The notes: generated by a model not told the origin, from the letters alone. DNA of 64,000 nucleotides from Aldrovandia affinis (GCA_029706075.1 JAINUG010000011.1:656001-720000); one strand, 5' to 3'. Positions 45,701-48,575 are shown, counted from the stretch's first letter. Program-made: numbers and translations.

Positions 45701-45944
45701 GAACTTTATAGACCGGCTGGGGCGAGGTGATGGATTGATGCAATTAAAGCAGTGATCACAGCCCTGAGGTGGGATGGAAGCCATGGGGGGGGCAGACCGC
45801 CCACCGCAACGACAGATGCACGGCACGTGGCACGCTACCTTGTGACATTTGTCTTGTGCTTCCTGCAGTTCTTTGCTTTTGATGTGAAGCTTTTTTTCCA
45901 GGGAGTTGGTCTTTGCTGGCGAGTTGAGGCCTGATGCCACTGAT
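303..45944 (-). CDS. cit: Citron Rho-interacting kinase, internal 32 exons (gene span in window)
   Basis: This is the body of a citron kinase gene, read on the minus strand and open at both ends. Citron is a Rho effector that acts at the cleavage furrow and midbody and is needed for abscission; this is family knowledge. Joining 32 exons with GT-AG borders gives 1,375 codons with every phase consistent. Domains in order are: the segment after the kinase tail ([15 protein letters not shown]), about 900 residues of coiled coil, a linker, a C1 zinc finger with all His/Cys ligands, a PH domain, and the start of CNH ([14 protein letters not shown]). Marker peptides such as [28 protein letters not shown] and [14 protein letters not shown] match vertebrate citron, not ROCK, MRCK or myosin. 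The kinase exons lie beyond 64000 and the CNH remainder below position 1. Whether this is a single cit gene or one of two teleost paralogues cannot be told here. Confidence 0.97.
620..712 (-). CDS. cit: cit exon w31: CNH domain
   Basis: The exon has 93 nt, 31 codons, phase 0/0. It carries [20 protein letters not shown] and NLSKFCIRK. The acceptor is TCCGCAG and the donor is GTGAGA. The match to the citron CNH is close. Confidence 0.96.
942..1305 (+). mobile_element. tRNA-derived SINE, family 2, head truncated
   Basis: It starts within the tRNA-like head (B-box-like GGTTTGAAACC near 978), then CATTTGGCTGTGCGCCCC, a family-2 middle (AATTAGCTTGCCTCGTAGAG) and the shared 3' tail GTAATTGGCTACCAAATTGG. 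Compare the fuller copy at 54575-54960. Confidence 0.85.
1495..1634 (-). CDS. cit: cit exon w30: CNH domain
   Basis: The exon has 140 nt: two bases completing Gly, then 46 codons. It carries [34 protein letters not shown] and [11 protein letters not shown]. The acceptor is CCACCAG and the donor is GTAGGG. Confidence 0.96.
1853..2160 (+). mobile_element. LINE 3'-end-like repeat with the common fish tail (two tails)
   Basis: Two copies of GCTCTGGATAAGAGYGTCT occur at about 1862 and 2112. Between them is a block (GTTACAGGTACAGTGTGCAG to CTAACCATGATTAATCTTAC) also seen at 48412-48570 and 55630-55800. This looks like the 3' end of a LINE family that donates the SINE tail. Confidence 0.7.
2310..2445 (-). 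CDS. cit: cit exon w29: CNH domain start
   Basis: The exon has 136 nt: phase 0 start, 45 codons and one base of Gly. It carries [30 protein letters not shown] and [12 protein letters not shown] domains form a beta-propeller-like protein-interaction module (family knowledge). The acceptor is CCCTCAG and the donor is GTCAGT. Confidence 0.97.
2849..3017. repeat. Duplicated 167-bp block, copy 2
   Basis: Second copy of the block at 128-294, in the intron between w28 and w29. Homology to copy 1 stops abruptly inside the SINE at its low-coordinate end and just after TTTTTGCAACG at its high end. Sequence on either side is unrelated. Confidence 0.9.
3144..3224 (-). CDS. cit: cit exon w28: PH-CNH linker
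   Basis: The exon has 81 nt, 27 codons, phase 0/0. It begins [17 protein letters not shown] and ends NCTLPLTDQ. The acceptor is TATGCAG and the donor is GTACCT. It matches the citron segment leading into the CNH domain. The preceding intron is 4.4 kb long. Confidence 0.96.
4150..4177. repeat. GT microsatellite
   Basis: A simple (GT)14-type run in the intron between w27 and w28. The neighbouring ~4200-4500 stretch is purine-rich with GAGA-type simple sequence. Confidence 0.95.
4767..6003 (-). mobile_element. Tc1-like DNA transposon, complete ends, dead transposase
   Basis: The 30-bp terminal inverted repeats match perfectly: CACTCAGTGGCCACTTTATT... at 4767-4796 and its reverse complement at 5974-6003. 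The transposase reads on the minus strand. It starts near 5790 ([15 protein letters not shown]), reaches a stop after SHTTVSRV and is broken further downstream. The common fish SINE/LINE tail (about 5862-5925) lies inside, between the transposase start and the right repeat. Confidence 0.93.
4790..5790 (-). pseudogene. Tc1-like transposase pseudogene
   Basis: The N-terminal helix-turn-helix region is readable ([19 protein letters not shown]), followed by a stop codon. The C-terminal part keeps sense fragments such as [12 protein letters not shown] on the minus strand near 4990. It cannot make a full transposase of the usual ~340 residues. Confidence 0.85.
6529..7303. mobile_element. MITE with long terminal inverted repeats and an internal hairpin
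   Basis: The ends are inverted copies of each other: GGAGCCCTGGAGTGGTCAAA at 6529 and GGCCACTCCAGGGCTCC at the right end. Similarity continues inward for about 130-160 bp each side. There is no credible coding sequence. A 27-bp-arm hairpin sits at 7013-7082. Confidence 0.88.
7013..7082. repeat. 27-bp inverted repeat (hairpin) inside the MITE
   Basis: The left arm AAAAGGAACAATTACAATAA (7013-7039) and right arm TTATTGTAATTGCTCCTTTT (7055-7082) pair over about 27 bp with two mismatches around a 15-base spacer. Confidence 0.9.
7304..7635. other. Intronic stretch between MITE and w27
   Basis: AT-rich intron following the MITE down to the w27 donor. I see no further repeat or coding signal. Confidence 0.6.
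7636..7805 (-). CDS. cit: cit exon w27: end of PH domain
   Basis: The exon has 170 nt: two bases completing Asp, then 56 codons. It carries [30 protein letters not shown] and SREKAEADA. The Trp in KQRWV is the conserved PH C-terminal-helix Trp. The acceptor is CTGCAG and the donor is GTGAGT. Confidence 0.97.
8135..8239 (-). CDS. cit: cit exon w26: PH domain
   Basis: The exon has 105 nt: two bases completing Asp, 34 codons and one base of Asp. It carries [17 protein letters not shown] and [15 protein letters not shown]. The acceptor is CTTGCAG and the donor is [16 protein letters not shown] and GAVGASEL are conserved citron strings. Confidence 0.97.
8898..9130 (+). mobile_element. V-SINE-type tRNA-derived SINE, full-length
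   Basis: The tRNA-like head GTGTGGTATAATGGTTAGGG with B-box GGTTCAATCCC is followed by a central block (GTACCCTTGAGCAAGGTACT) and the common fish tail CTCTGGATAAGAGCGTCTGC. This order (tRNA head, central domain, LINE-like tail) is what I know for vertebrate V-SINEs; the family name is from memory. Confidence 0.85.
9441..9529 (-). CDS. cit: cit exon w25: PH domain
   Basis: The exon has 89 nt: one base completing Arg, 29 codons and one base of Asp. It carries [18 protein letters not shown] and SIYETEPRE, the first PH strands. The acceptor is CCTGCAG. The donor GTTCAG is the least consensus-like in the gene, but it is the only site that joins in phase to w26. Confidence 0.9.
9904..10092 (+). 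mobile_element. tRNA-derived SINE, family 1, 3'-truncated
   Basis: Head GGTGGTGTAGCGGTAGAACG with B-box-like GGTTTGATTCC, then the family body through AGGAGTGGCCCTG. The tail is missing and the copy is diverged. It lies in the intron between w24 and w25. Confidence 0.82.
10460..10640 (-). CDS. cit: cit exon w24: C1 C-terminal half and start of PH domain
   Basis: The exon has 181 nt: two bases completing Glu, 59 codons and two bases of Arg. [17 protein letters not shown] supplies the remaining C1 ligands (C-x4-H-x2-C-x7-C). [18 protein letters not shown] follows, then LEGWMKQP opens the PH domain. The acceptor is GCTTTAG and the donor is GTGAGC. Confidence 0.97.
11163..11300 (-). CDS. cit: cit exon w23: C1 zinc finger, N-terminal half
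   Basis: The exon has 138 nt: two bases completing Glu, 45 codons and one base of Glu. It carries [15 protein letters not shown] and [15 protein letters not shown]. These give the first His, the Cys-x2-Cys pair and the third Cys of a C1 domain. I chose the donor GTATGT, giving TCV|E, over the earlier in-frame GTAGGT because only the former restores the split Glu codon with w24. Confidence 0.95.
11301..13524. other. Intron between w22 and w23
   Basis: About 2.2 kb of AT-rich intron with no recognised exon, SINE or transposon. Short direct motifs such as the GTGGACACA/GTAGACAC series near 12890-12960 are weak. Confidence 0.6.
13525..13692 (-). CDS. cit: cit exon w22: linker before C1 domain
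   Basis: The exon has 168 nt: two bases completing Ala, 55 codons and one base of Glu. It carries [21 protein letters not shown] and [10 protein letters not shown]. The acceptor is CTCCAG and the donor is GTGCCT. The Ser/Pro-rich linker matches citron ARQQIAMSAIVRSPEHQP. Confidence 0.96.
13752..13819 (-). mobile_element. MITE fragment related to 40231-40410
   Basis: The plus strand ends ...GATTTGAGTAACCCTG and contains CTCGGCCCACGAGGGTG. Its reverse complement matches the left half of the element at 40231. It lies 60 bp upstream of exon w22. Confidence 0.75.
14693..14861 (-). CDS. cit: cit exon w21: last coiled-coil segment
   Basis: The exon has 169 nt: phase 0 start with [17 protein letters not shown], then [36 protein letters not shown] and one base of an Ala codon. 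The acceptor is CCGCAG and the donor is GTGAGA. It aligns with the citron GLFSRRKED segment. A SINE lies about 75 bp upstream in the preceding intron. Confidence 0.96.
14936..15298 (+). mobile_element. tRNA-derived SINE, family 1, with target-site duplication
   Basis: Full-length copy, antisense to cit, with head GTGGTCTAGCAGTTACAACG, B-box GGTTCAATTCC and tail TAATTGGCTACTAAATTGG. It is flanked by 14-bp near-perfect direct repeats (CACCAACTATTCGA at 14922, CACCAACTAATCGA at 15299). It sits about 75 bp upstream of the w21 acceptor. Confidence 0.93.
16003..16170 (-). mobile_element. LINE 3'-end-like repeat
   Basis: Minus-strand tail (GCATTTAGCAGACACTCTTA on plus) followed by a diverged version of the block found at 48412-48570. 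It lies about 100 bp from exon w20. Confidence 0.7.
16269..16376 (-). CDS. cit: cit exon w20: end of main coiled coil
   Basis: The exon has 108 nt, 36 codons, phase 0/0. It begins [17 protein letters not shown], carries [14 protein letters not shown] and ends in a KKKK basic run. The acceptor is CTACAG and the donor is GTGAGG. Confidence 0.97.
16377..18331. other. Intron between w19 and w20, unique part
   Basis: About 2 kb of AT-rich sequence without recognised features; a 21-bp tandem duplication (TGGCATAAATAGAAAGTGGC) lies near 17762-17800. Confidence 0.6.
18348..18722 (+). mobile_element. tRNA-derived SINE, family 1, with perfect 16-bp target-site duplication
   Basis: Full-length copy flanked by AAATAAATTGACCTAG at 18332-18347 and 18723-18738. 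The head has GTGGTCTAGTGGTTACAAC. It lies in the intron between w19 and w20. Confidence 0.95.
18934..19074 (-). CDS. cit: cit exon w19: coiled coil
   Basis: The exon has 141 nt, 47 codons, phase 0/0. It begins [18 protein letters not shown] and ends [10 protein letters not shown]. The acceptor is CACACAG and the donor is GTCCGC, which is weaker than most in the gene. Confidence 0.96.
19726..19830 (-). CDS. cit: cit exon w18: coiled coil
   Basis: The exon has 105 nt, 35 codons, phase 0/0. It begins [18 protein letters not shown] and ends KQRLLDE. The acceptor is CCCTCAG and the donor is [25 protein letters not shown] is an invariant citron block. Confidence 0.97.
20011..20146 (-). CDS. cit: cit exon w17: coiled coil
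   Basis: The exon has 136 nt: one base completes Arg, then 45 codons, [18 protein letters not shown] to KAESLSDT. The acceptor is TGTGCAG and the donor is [24 protein letters not shown] is nearly identical to mammalian citron. Confidence 0.97.
20430..20735. repeat. GT/CA microsatellite interleaved with a TTGTATGCTTGTTG motif
   Basis: Four near-identical blocks starting TTTGTATGCTTGTTGTTAAT, spaced by GT tracts of varying length, are followed by a pure GT run of over 70 bp (about 20655-20730). On the transcribed strand of cit it is a CA array starting about 30 bp downstream of the w16 donor. Confidence 0.95.
20769..20962 (-). CDS. cit: cit exon w16: coiled coil
   Basis: The exon has 194 nt. 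It starts in phase 0 with [16 protein letters not shown], carries [16 protein letters not shown] and ends LLDNEKQN plus two bases of an Arg codon. The acceptor is TCCTCAG and the donor is GTAACG. A long CA array on the transcribed strand starts about 30 bp below the donor. Confidence 0.97.
21258..21405 (+). mobile_element. Short tRNA-derived SINE with the common fish tail
   Basis: A short element with GTAGAGCATGACAACGCTCT, a B-box-like GGGCTCAATTCCC and tail CCTTGGATAAAAGCGTCTGC. Its head differs from the V-SINE-type copies, but the 3' tail is the same family. Confidence 0.8.
22472..22531. repeat. GT microsatellite
   Basis: A (GT)n run of about 60 bp directly abuts the w15 donor minisatellite. 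It reads as CA repeats on the cit transcript. Confidence 0.95.
22532..23045 (-). repeat. Minisatellite built from the w15 exon end and its splice donor
   Basis: About 13 direct repeats of 36-42 bp, most often 40, run from the 3' end of exon w15 into the intron. Read on the transcribed strand, each unit holds a copy of the last ~19 coding bases (CCTCAACAACCAGAAGCAG or a variant) followed by GTGAGG or GTAAGR and a CA-rich stretch. Donor-like GT sites lie at about 23023 (the real one), 22983, 22945, 22905, 22863, 22823, 22783, 22747, 22710, 22672, 22619, 22581 and 22541. Units near the exon are the most exon-like; distal units are more degenerate. A GT/CA microsatellite follows at 22472-22531. 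Confidence 0.95.
23025..23222 (-). CDS. cit: cit exon w15: coiled coil, with donor duplicated in a minisatellite
   Basis: The exon has 198 nt, 66 codons, phase 0/0. It begins [20 protein letters not shown], carries [12 protein letters not shown] and ends HLNNQKQ. The acceptor is CCCGCAG. I chose the first donor, CAG/GTGAGG, because the citron family continues straight from the QKQ equivalent into w16. The same donor sequence then recurs about every 40 bp through 22.54 kb. The reading frame stays open past the first copies, so longer splice forms are conceivable. Confidence 0.95.
23223..25849. other. Intron between w14 and w15, unique part
   Basis: About 2.6 kb with no exon. Only a V-SINE fragment at 24420 is recognised. 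Confidence 0.6.
24420..24475 (+). mobile_element. V-SINE central-domain fragment
   Basis: GTACCCTTGAGCAAGGTACT followed by AATTGCCTCGG matches the centre of the copy at 8898. Neither head nor tail is present. Confidence 0.7.
25850..27725 (+). mobile_element. 5'-truncated L1-like non-LTR retrotransposon
   Basis: Frame-broken remnants of an L1-type ORF2 appear in order: a reverse-transcriptase piece ([18 protein letters not shown]), the catalytic box as [13 protein letters not shown] (YADD changed to YAED), a thumb-like piece ([34 protein letters not shown]), the C-terminal region near 26480-27120 and a CxxC...H...C knuckle near 27155-27215. It ends in an A-rich stretch near 27705-27725. The endonuclease half is missing. 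It lies antisense to cit in the w14/w15 intron. Confidence 0.88.
25980..27475 (+). pseudogene. Reverse-transcriptase/ORF2 remnant of the L1-like element
   Basis: Several short open segments in different frames (26084-26461, 26477-26863, 26904-27122, 27280-27474) read as successive parts of one L1 ORF2 C-terminus, separated by frameshifts and stops. With the altered YAED box it is not functional. Confidence 0.8.
27745..27845 (-). mobile_element. Short tRNA-derived SINE, 5' part only
   Basis: On the minus strand GGCTCAGTAGGTAGAGCATG and downstream sequence match the element at 62336-62486. The LINE-like tail is missing. Confidence 0.75.
27846..29320. other. Intron between w14 and w15, part next to w14
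   Basis: About 1.5 kb of non-repetitive AT-rich sequence running up to the w14 donor. No ORF or RNA gene is recognised. The lack of repeats makes 28600-29300 a reasonable place to look for conserved non-coding sequence. Confidence 0.5.
29321..29374 (-). CDS. cit: cit exon w14: coiled coil mini-exon
   Basis: A 54-nt exon, 18 codons, phase 0/0, encoding [18 protein letters not shown]. The acceptor is GTGGCAG and the donor is GTACGT. It matches the citron [16 protein letters not shown] segment. It is separated from w15 by a 6.1-kb intron. Confidence 0.95.
29585..29840 (+). mobile_element. tRNA-derived SINE, family 2, 5'-truncated, with poly-A
   Basis: Family-2 middle and tail (AATTAGCTTGCCTCATAGAG, then GTAATTGGCTACTAAATTG) ending in an A-tract at about 29810-29839. 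It lies in the intron between w13 and w14, about 90 bp from w13. Confidence 0.88.
29929..30126 (-). CDS. cit: cit exon w13: coiled coil
   Basis: The exon has 198 nt, 66 codons, phase 0/0. It begins [15 protein letters not shown] and ends AEEEITALR. The acceptor is CGTCAG and the donor is [20 protein letters not shown] is the citron hallmark. The exon is GC-rich, unlike the AT-rich intron beside it. Confidence 0.97.
30471..30645 (-). CDS. cit: cit exon w12: coiled coil
   Basis: The exon has 175 nt: one base completes the Met codon, then 58 codons. It carries [37 protein letters not shown] and ends ELETRLRE. The acceptor is CCCTCAG and the donor is GTGCGG. This is one of the most strongly conserved parts of citron. 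Confidence 0.97.
30915..30942. repeat. ATT trinucleotide microsatellite
   Basis: A short (ATT)n run in the w11/w12 intron, near a T11 tract. Confidence 0.8.
31404..31513 (-). CDS. cit: cit exon w11: coiled coil
   Basis: The exon has 110 nt. It starts in phase 0 with [16 protein letters not shown], carries [17 protein letters not shown] and ends with two bases of a Met codon completed by w12. The acceptor is TTCCAG and the donor is a consensus GTAAGT. Confidence 0.97.
32239..32355 (-). CDS. cit: cit exon w10: coiled coil
   Basis: The exon has 117 nt, 39 codons, phase 0/0. It begins [17 protein letters not shown] and ends CKLISEHKA. The acceptor is CCCCAG and the donor is GTAAGA. The HEEEAREK stretch aligns with the citron RHEEEAHEKGK segment. 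Confidence 0.95.
32730..32825 (-). CDS. cit: cit exon w9: coiled coil
   Basis: The exon has 96 nt, 32 codons, phase 0/0. It begins [19 protein letters not shown] and ends LYEDKIK. The acceptor is TGCTCTAG and the donor is GTAATG. The acceptor sits about 20 bp from the edge of a 35-bp minisatellite that fills most of the preceding intron. Confidence 0.94.
32840..33325 (-). repeat. 35-bp minisatellite in the intron between w8 and w9
   Basis: About 13-14 tandem units of 35 bp (plus-strand unit starting CAGACCCCTCCACCTCTCAC) fill more than half of the 846-bp intron. Unit identity is very high, with a few short or substituted units at both ends. On the transcribed strand the units are G-rich, contain GGGGGTGAGAGG and a CTGATG motif, and end about 20 bp before the w9 acceptor. 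Confidence 0.96.
33535..33552. repeat. GCGT tetranucleotide microsatellite
   Basis: Four to five GCGT units lie in the intron between w8 and w9, beyond the 35-bp minisatellite. Confidence 0.8.
33672..33797 (-). CDS. cit: cit exon w8: coiled coil
   Basis: The exon has 126 nt, 42 codons, phase 0/0. It begins [14 protein letters not shown] and ends [11 protein letters not shown]. The acceptor is TCGGCAG and the donor is GTAAGA. The run [17 protein letters not shown] is diagnostic for citron. An AC/GT microsatellite lies about 120 bp upstream in the preceding intron. Confidence 0.97.
33916..34026. repeat. AC and ACAG microsatellites
   Basis: An (AC)n run of about 48 bp is followed by (ACAG)n and further AC stretches, in the intron upstream of the w8 acceptor. 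Confidence 0.95.
34249..34389 (-). CDS. cit: cit exon w7: coiled coil
   Basis: The exon has 141 nt, 47 codons, phase 0/0. It begins [16 protein letters not shown] and ends [10 protein letters not shown]. The acceptor is GCACAG and the donor is [22 protein letters not shown] is conserved in citron. Confidence 0.96.
34812..34865 (-). CDS. cit: cit exon w6: coiled coil mini-exon
   Basis: A 54-nt exon, 18 codons, phase 0/0, encoding [18 protein letters not shown]. The acceptor is GTTTCAG and the donor is GTAACC. It matches the citron [14 protein letters not shown] segment. Like w5 it is frame-neutral. Confidence 0.93.
35151..35204 (-). CDS. cit: cit exon w5: coiled coil mini-exon
   Basis: A 54-nt exon, 18 codons, phase 0/0, encoding [18 protein letters not shown]. 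The acceptor is CTTACAG and the donor is GTGAGA. It corresponds to the citron segment beginning AKDQGK in mammals. Because it is a whole number of codons, it could be skipped without a frameshift. Confidence 0.92.
35394..35530 (-). mobile_element. LINE 3'-end-like repeat
   Basis: Plus strand GGCATTTATCAGACGCTCTT then CATGGTAAGATCAATCATTG and AGTGATGCAGCAATAGACAT. This is the reverse complement of the repeat at 48412-48570. It lies in the intron between w4 and w5. Confidence 0.72.
35683..35853 (-). CDS. cit: cit exon w4: coiled coil
   Basis: The exon has 171 nt, 57 codons, phase 0/0. It begins [19 protein letters not shown], continues through [18 protein letters not shown] and ends YQQRIQK. 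The acceptor is CCCCCAG and the donor is GTGCGG. It is separated from w3 by a 7.0-kb intron and starts the dense exon cluster that runs down to 29.3 kb. Confidence 0.96.
35941..36310 (-). mobile_element. tRNA-derived SINE, family 1, with target-site duplication
   Basis: Full-length minus-strand copy, in sense with cit, with an A/T-rich 3' end at 35941. Flanking CAGAATGCACA repeats occur at about 35927 and 36311. It inserted about 90 bp upstream of the w4 acceptor. Confidence 0.93.
36580..36700. other. CpG-rich patch in the w3/w4 intron
   Basis: A short stretch with many CG dinucleotides (GACGTCGCCGCGGCGGCACG near 36663) in otherwise AT-rich intron. No ORF or exon of cit is recognised. It could be a small CpG island or remnant repeat. 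Confidence 0.4.
36701..37428. other. Intron between w3 and w4, unique stretch
   Basis: Non-coding sequence between two SINE insertions; nothing recognised. Confidence 0.6.
37443..37785 (+). mobile_element. tRNA-derived SINE, family 1, with perfect 14-bp target-site duplication
   Basis: Full-length copy with head GTGGTCCAGTGGTTACAACG and perfect B-box GGTTCGATTCC. It is flanked by AAAAGACCCTGGCA at 37429-37442 and 37786-37799. Confidence 0.95.
37800..40230. other. Intron between w3 and w4, unique stretch
   Basis: Non-coding, AT-rich. It holds a GT microsatellite at 38841, a C-rich run near 38275 and an A-tract near 39705 flanked by CTTGTCC/GGACAAG inverted motifs. No gene is recognised. Confidence 0.6.
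38841..38866. repeat. GT microsatellite
   Basis: A short (GT)n run lies in the 7-kb intron between w3 and w4. Confidence 0.9.
40231..40410 (+). mobile_element. Short MITE with CAGGGTTACTCAAATC ends
   Basis: Left end CAGGGTTACTCAAATC (40231-40246) and right end GATTTGAGTAAGCCTG (40395-40410) are inverted repeats with one mismatch. There is no coding capacity. The ends look hAT-like. Confidence 0.82.
40950..41115. other. CpG-rich patch in the w3/w4 intron
   Basis: CG-dense sequence (CCGCGGCCCGGGCCGTCACG near 40957, GCGGCGGCGCC near 41010). No coding match is seen. Its role is unknown. Confidence 0.4.
41349..41376. repeat. GT microsatellite
   Basis: A (GT)n run adjoins the 5' end of a tRNA-headed SINE; a second GT-rich run, 41609-41665, follows its 3' end. 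Confidence 0.9.
41383..41612 (+). mobile_element. V-SINE-type tRNA-derived SINE, full-length
   Basis: Same structure as 8898-9130: head TAGCATAATGGTTAAGGAAC, central block GTACCCTTGAGCAAGGTACT and tail AAGAGCGTCTGCTAAATGCC. It is sandwiched between GT microsatellites. Confidence 0.85.
42712..42774. repeat. GT microsatellite
   Basis: A (GT)n run of about 60 bp interrupted by GC steps, about 110 bp below the w3 donor. It is a CA array on the transcript. Confidence 0.95.
42885..43004 (-). CDS. cit: cit exon w3: coiled coil
   Basis: The exon has 120 nt, 40 codons, phase 0/0. It begins [18 protein letters not shown] and ends [10 protein letters not shown]. The acceptor is GTTGCAG and the donor is [24 protein letters not shown] is a near-invariant citron stretch. 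A GT microsatellite at 42712-42774 lies about 110 bp downstream in the following intron. Confidence 0.96.
43600..44037 (-). mobile_element. Tc1-like element fragment (same family as 46845-47960)
   Basis: This 5' part of a minus-strand transposase (start near 43930, [13 protein letters not shown]) and its upstream end match 47530-47920 closely, with small indels. It ends about 45 bp from the w2 exon edge. Confidence 0.85.
44080..44223 (-). CDS. cit: cit exon w2: coiled coil
   Basis: The exon has 144 nt, 48 codons, phase 0 at both ends. It starts [11 protein letters not shown] and ends LATYITECS. The acceptor is TTGCAAG and the donor is [18 protein letters not shown] and [13 protein letters not shown] are strongly citron-like. 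A fragment of a Tc1-like element ends about 45 bp below the donor. Confidence 0.95.
44224..45838. other. Intron between w1 and w2
   Basis: About 1.6 kb of AT-rich intron. A short direct duplication (GGTTTAGTGATTTCAGCTAA / GGTTTCGTGATTTCAGTGAC) lies near 44634-44705. No other element is recognised. Confidence 0.6.
45839..45944 (-). CDS. cit: cit exon w1: post-kinase segment and start of coiled coil
   Basis: The exon has 106 nt: one base completes a split codon, then 35 codons beginning [18 protein letters not shown] and ending QDKCHK. The acceptor is CTCTCAG and the donor is GTAGCG. In vertebrate citron this stretch follows directly after the AGC-kinase hydrophobic tail, so it marks the kinase/coiled-coil junction. 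It is the most upstream exon I can find; the intron before it runs past the right edge. Confidence 0.93.
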
Positions 45945-46460
45945 CTGAGAGCAGATAAAAGGATAAAGAGAGAAAAGTGGGGGGAGAGAGATTAGAATCA
46001 CCAGGAACTGTCTAAATGCATGACAGTTTGAGGTACTGAGCATTCGAGGCAAACCCTCCTTCCAAAACAACAACAGGAAAAATAGAGCAGCTTTTAGACA
46101 CGGTAACTAATTGATAATTTCACACCTGGATCCCGGTTTTGCTACGCGCATCTATACCACTTCAAACTCCAGACCAGAAACGTACTGCAACATCAGAAAC
46201 AAAAAAGAGCCGTAAAATATTGACACATCAATAAAAACTGAACGACCTAATCTGTGTTTTCATTGCCTTTGCAATAAACATTCCGGTACCTTATTTATAC
46301 TCAAAATCAATGGCTACATATACAGCAGCTGAAGGCTCCCGGAAAATAACAAGCTATGAATAATTTGCTTGTTGATGTTGTCAGAGGAACTTAAAATGCA
46401 AAAATATGACCAGATAACAAAAACTGTCAAGATAAGAAAATAAGCATTATACATAAGATA

Positions 46461-46631
46461 TTTCTCAATCCATTCCTACAGGGCACACTGCCCTGCATGT
46501 TTTCATTCCAACCACCACTTAATCATGCTCAAGTGATCATTAGCAGACGACAGATGCAGATGATAGGTTGGGAGCGGAGGTTGGAATAACAATTTCCAGG
46601 GCAGTGTGCCCTGTAAGAATGGATTGAGAAA
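46461..46631. mobile_element. MITE with ~35-bp terminal inverted repeats
   Basis: TTTCTCAATCCATTCCTACA... (46461-46495) and ...TGTAAGAATGGATTGAGAAA (46597-46631) are near-perfect inverted repeats, with GGGCACACTGCCCTG at their inner ends. The middle is about 100 bp of non-coding sequence. Confidence 0.9.
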
Positions 46632-46809
46632 CACTGCTATAAGGCATAAAGCCCATTTTAATTATAAAATTATTATTACAAATAATTACAAATAACTATC
46701 TGATAAAACCATGACAGTAAAATCAGTGAACTGAAACAGTATTGATGATTACTTGGTAGTATTTATTTGTATAGCTATATATTTAGGCTATAAAAGTAAA
46801 TATATTTAT

Positions 46810-47960
46810 ATGATTCAAAACAAAGGAAACGCCAACATAGTGTCCTAATAGGGCATTGGGCCACCACGTGCAGCCAGAACAGCTTCAGTGCACCTTGTCA
46901 TATTTCTCTGCAACTCTATTGGAGTGATGCAACACCATTCTTTCACGAGAAATTCCACCATTTGGGGTTTTGTTGATAGTGGTGAAAATCGATGTCTCAG
47001 GTGCCATTCCAGAGTCTCCCATAGGTGTTCAAGTGGGTTGAGATCTCGTAACTGCATATGGTTTACATCGTTATCATGCTCACTAAACCATTCAGTGAAC
47101 ACTCATACCCTGTGGATGGCACTGTCATTCTGGAAGAGACCACTCCCATCAGGACAGTAATGCTATAAGATGAAGGTGATCACTCAGAATGGCTTTGTAT
47201 TTATTTGTGTTTACCTTGCCCTCTAAGGTGTTGAGTGGGCCTAAACCATGCCAGGAAAATGCACCCCATGCCATAAAAATAACCGTGGAAAACAGGCACA
47301 CTTGCACTCATTGGCTTGTTGAGAACAGGGTGAAGGATGACTCATCTGACCATATGACTTTTTCCACTGCTCAGCAGACCACTGCTTGTGTTGCACCACA
47401 TGCATTTTTGTGAGTGTAATAAGGGTTTATTCACTGAAACCCAACCATAGTATGCTTCTCTGTTAACTTCTCGACAGAGTGTTCTTGATAAAACTAGCTG
47501 CTTATGCCCTAGATTGATATTTGCAGTCAACTGATTCAGAGTTGCATGTCTGTTTTGTCTTGCATCTCAAACCAATGCACGGACGTTACGGTCGAGGAGT
47601 TTGCACTTTCCACCACAGCTGCCCCTAGCTGACGATGTCTTTCCTTAAGACTTCCATGCCAACATCACCCTAGCCACTGTTCCTCATGAAACATCAGCAA
47701 GTTGAGCAGTCTTCATCATGGAAGCTCCTGCCAAACGTGCCCCACCGGTCACCTCTCTTTCAAAGTCACTGAGATCTCTTCTTCTAGCCATGGTATCCAA
47801 AATAATGGGCCACTGGGCCTGCCCAGCATTTTTATACATGACCCTAATCATGATGGGATGTTACGTGCTTCATTAACTCAGAAACCACACCTGTGTGGAA
47901 GCACCTGCTTTCAATATACTTTGTATCCCTCATTTACTCAAGTGTTATCTTTATTTTGAC
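46810..47960 (-). mobile_element. Tc1-like DNA transposon, degenerate
   Basis: The minus strand carries a broken transposase. The start is near 47796 (MARRRDLSDFEREV), and the end near 46845 holds RDLNPLEHLWETLEW and VLAARGGPMPY, the typical Tc1 C-terminus. Frameshifts and stops lie between. I could not fix the terminal repeats exactly. Confidence 0.88.
46845..47796 (-). pseudogene. Tc1-like transposase pseudogene
   Basis: The N-terminal piece reads LAGASMMKTAQLADVS before a stop. The intact C-terminal 85 codons (46845-47102) contain the LNPLEHLWE block that surrounds the third acidic residue of the DDE catalytic triad. The two parts are not in one frame. Confidence 0.85.
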
Positions 47961-48404
47961 AGTTACCTGTATTGAATTGCCTAGTACAAACAGTTTAGTT
48001 GTAGTATTTAGCCACAGCACTGTAAGTGGCATTTCATGTATAATGGTAAAGTCGGTCTAAAAATCCTCTCCGGGTTATGCCCTCGTTATGTTTGTTTCCA
48101 TGTTGAGAGGGTCCTGCCTAGGCTTACAGTACATTCCTATTTTCTGTTGACAGAGAAAGCAGCAGTGTCCTGTATTTCTGAAACAAACAGAAGGCTTCTG
48201 AAATGCAACCACATGCTTAAAAATTACGGCAATTCACTCCTATACAAAAACATACAAGTTGAGGCCAAGGACCTCAACCTGACATTGAGGCAGGAACACT
48301 TTATTCAGTATGAGACAAAAAAATGAGACAAAAAAAATAAAATAATTAAAAATTAAAAAATAATTAAAAATTAAAAAATTAAAAAACACTAACCTTTTCT
48401 TTCC

Positions 48405-48575
48405 CAATGTTACAGGTATGATACGCAGACGCCTGCAATGATGTCTTTTGCCGTTTTACTGCACTGATCTTGTACGCTAACTTTGATTGTTCTCACCTTG
48501 TATTAATGCACATCTTGTAAGTCGCTCTGGATAAGAGTGTCTGCTAAATGCTTAAAATGTCAAATGTAAATGTAT
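48405..48575 (+). mobile_element. LINE 3'-end-like repeat
   Basis: It runs from TTACAGGTATGATACGCAGA to the fish tail GCTCTGGATAAGAGTGTCTG. It closely matches 55630-55800 and precedes a SINE insertion. Confidence 0.75.

Noticed and set aside
303-45944. ROCK, MRCK (CDC42BP) or myosin heavy chain as the identity of the coiled-coil gene
   Set aside because: MRCK also has a coiled coil, C1, PH and CNH, but the marker peptides ([48 protein letters not shown]) and exon order are those of citron.
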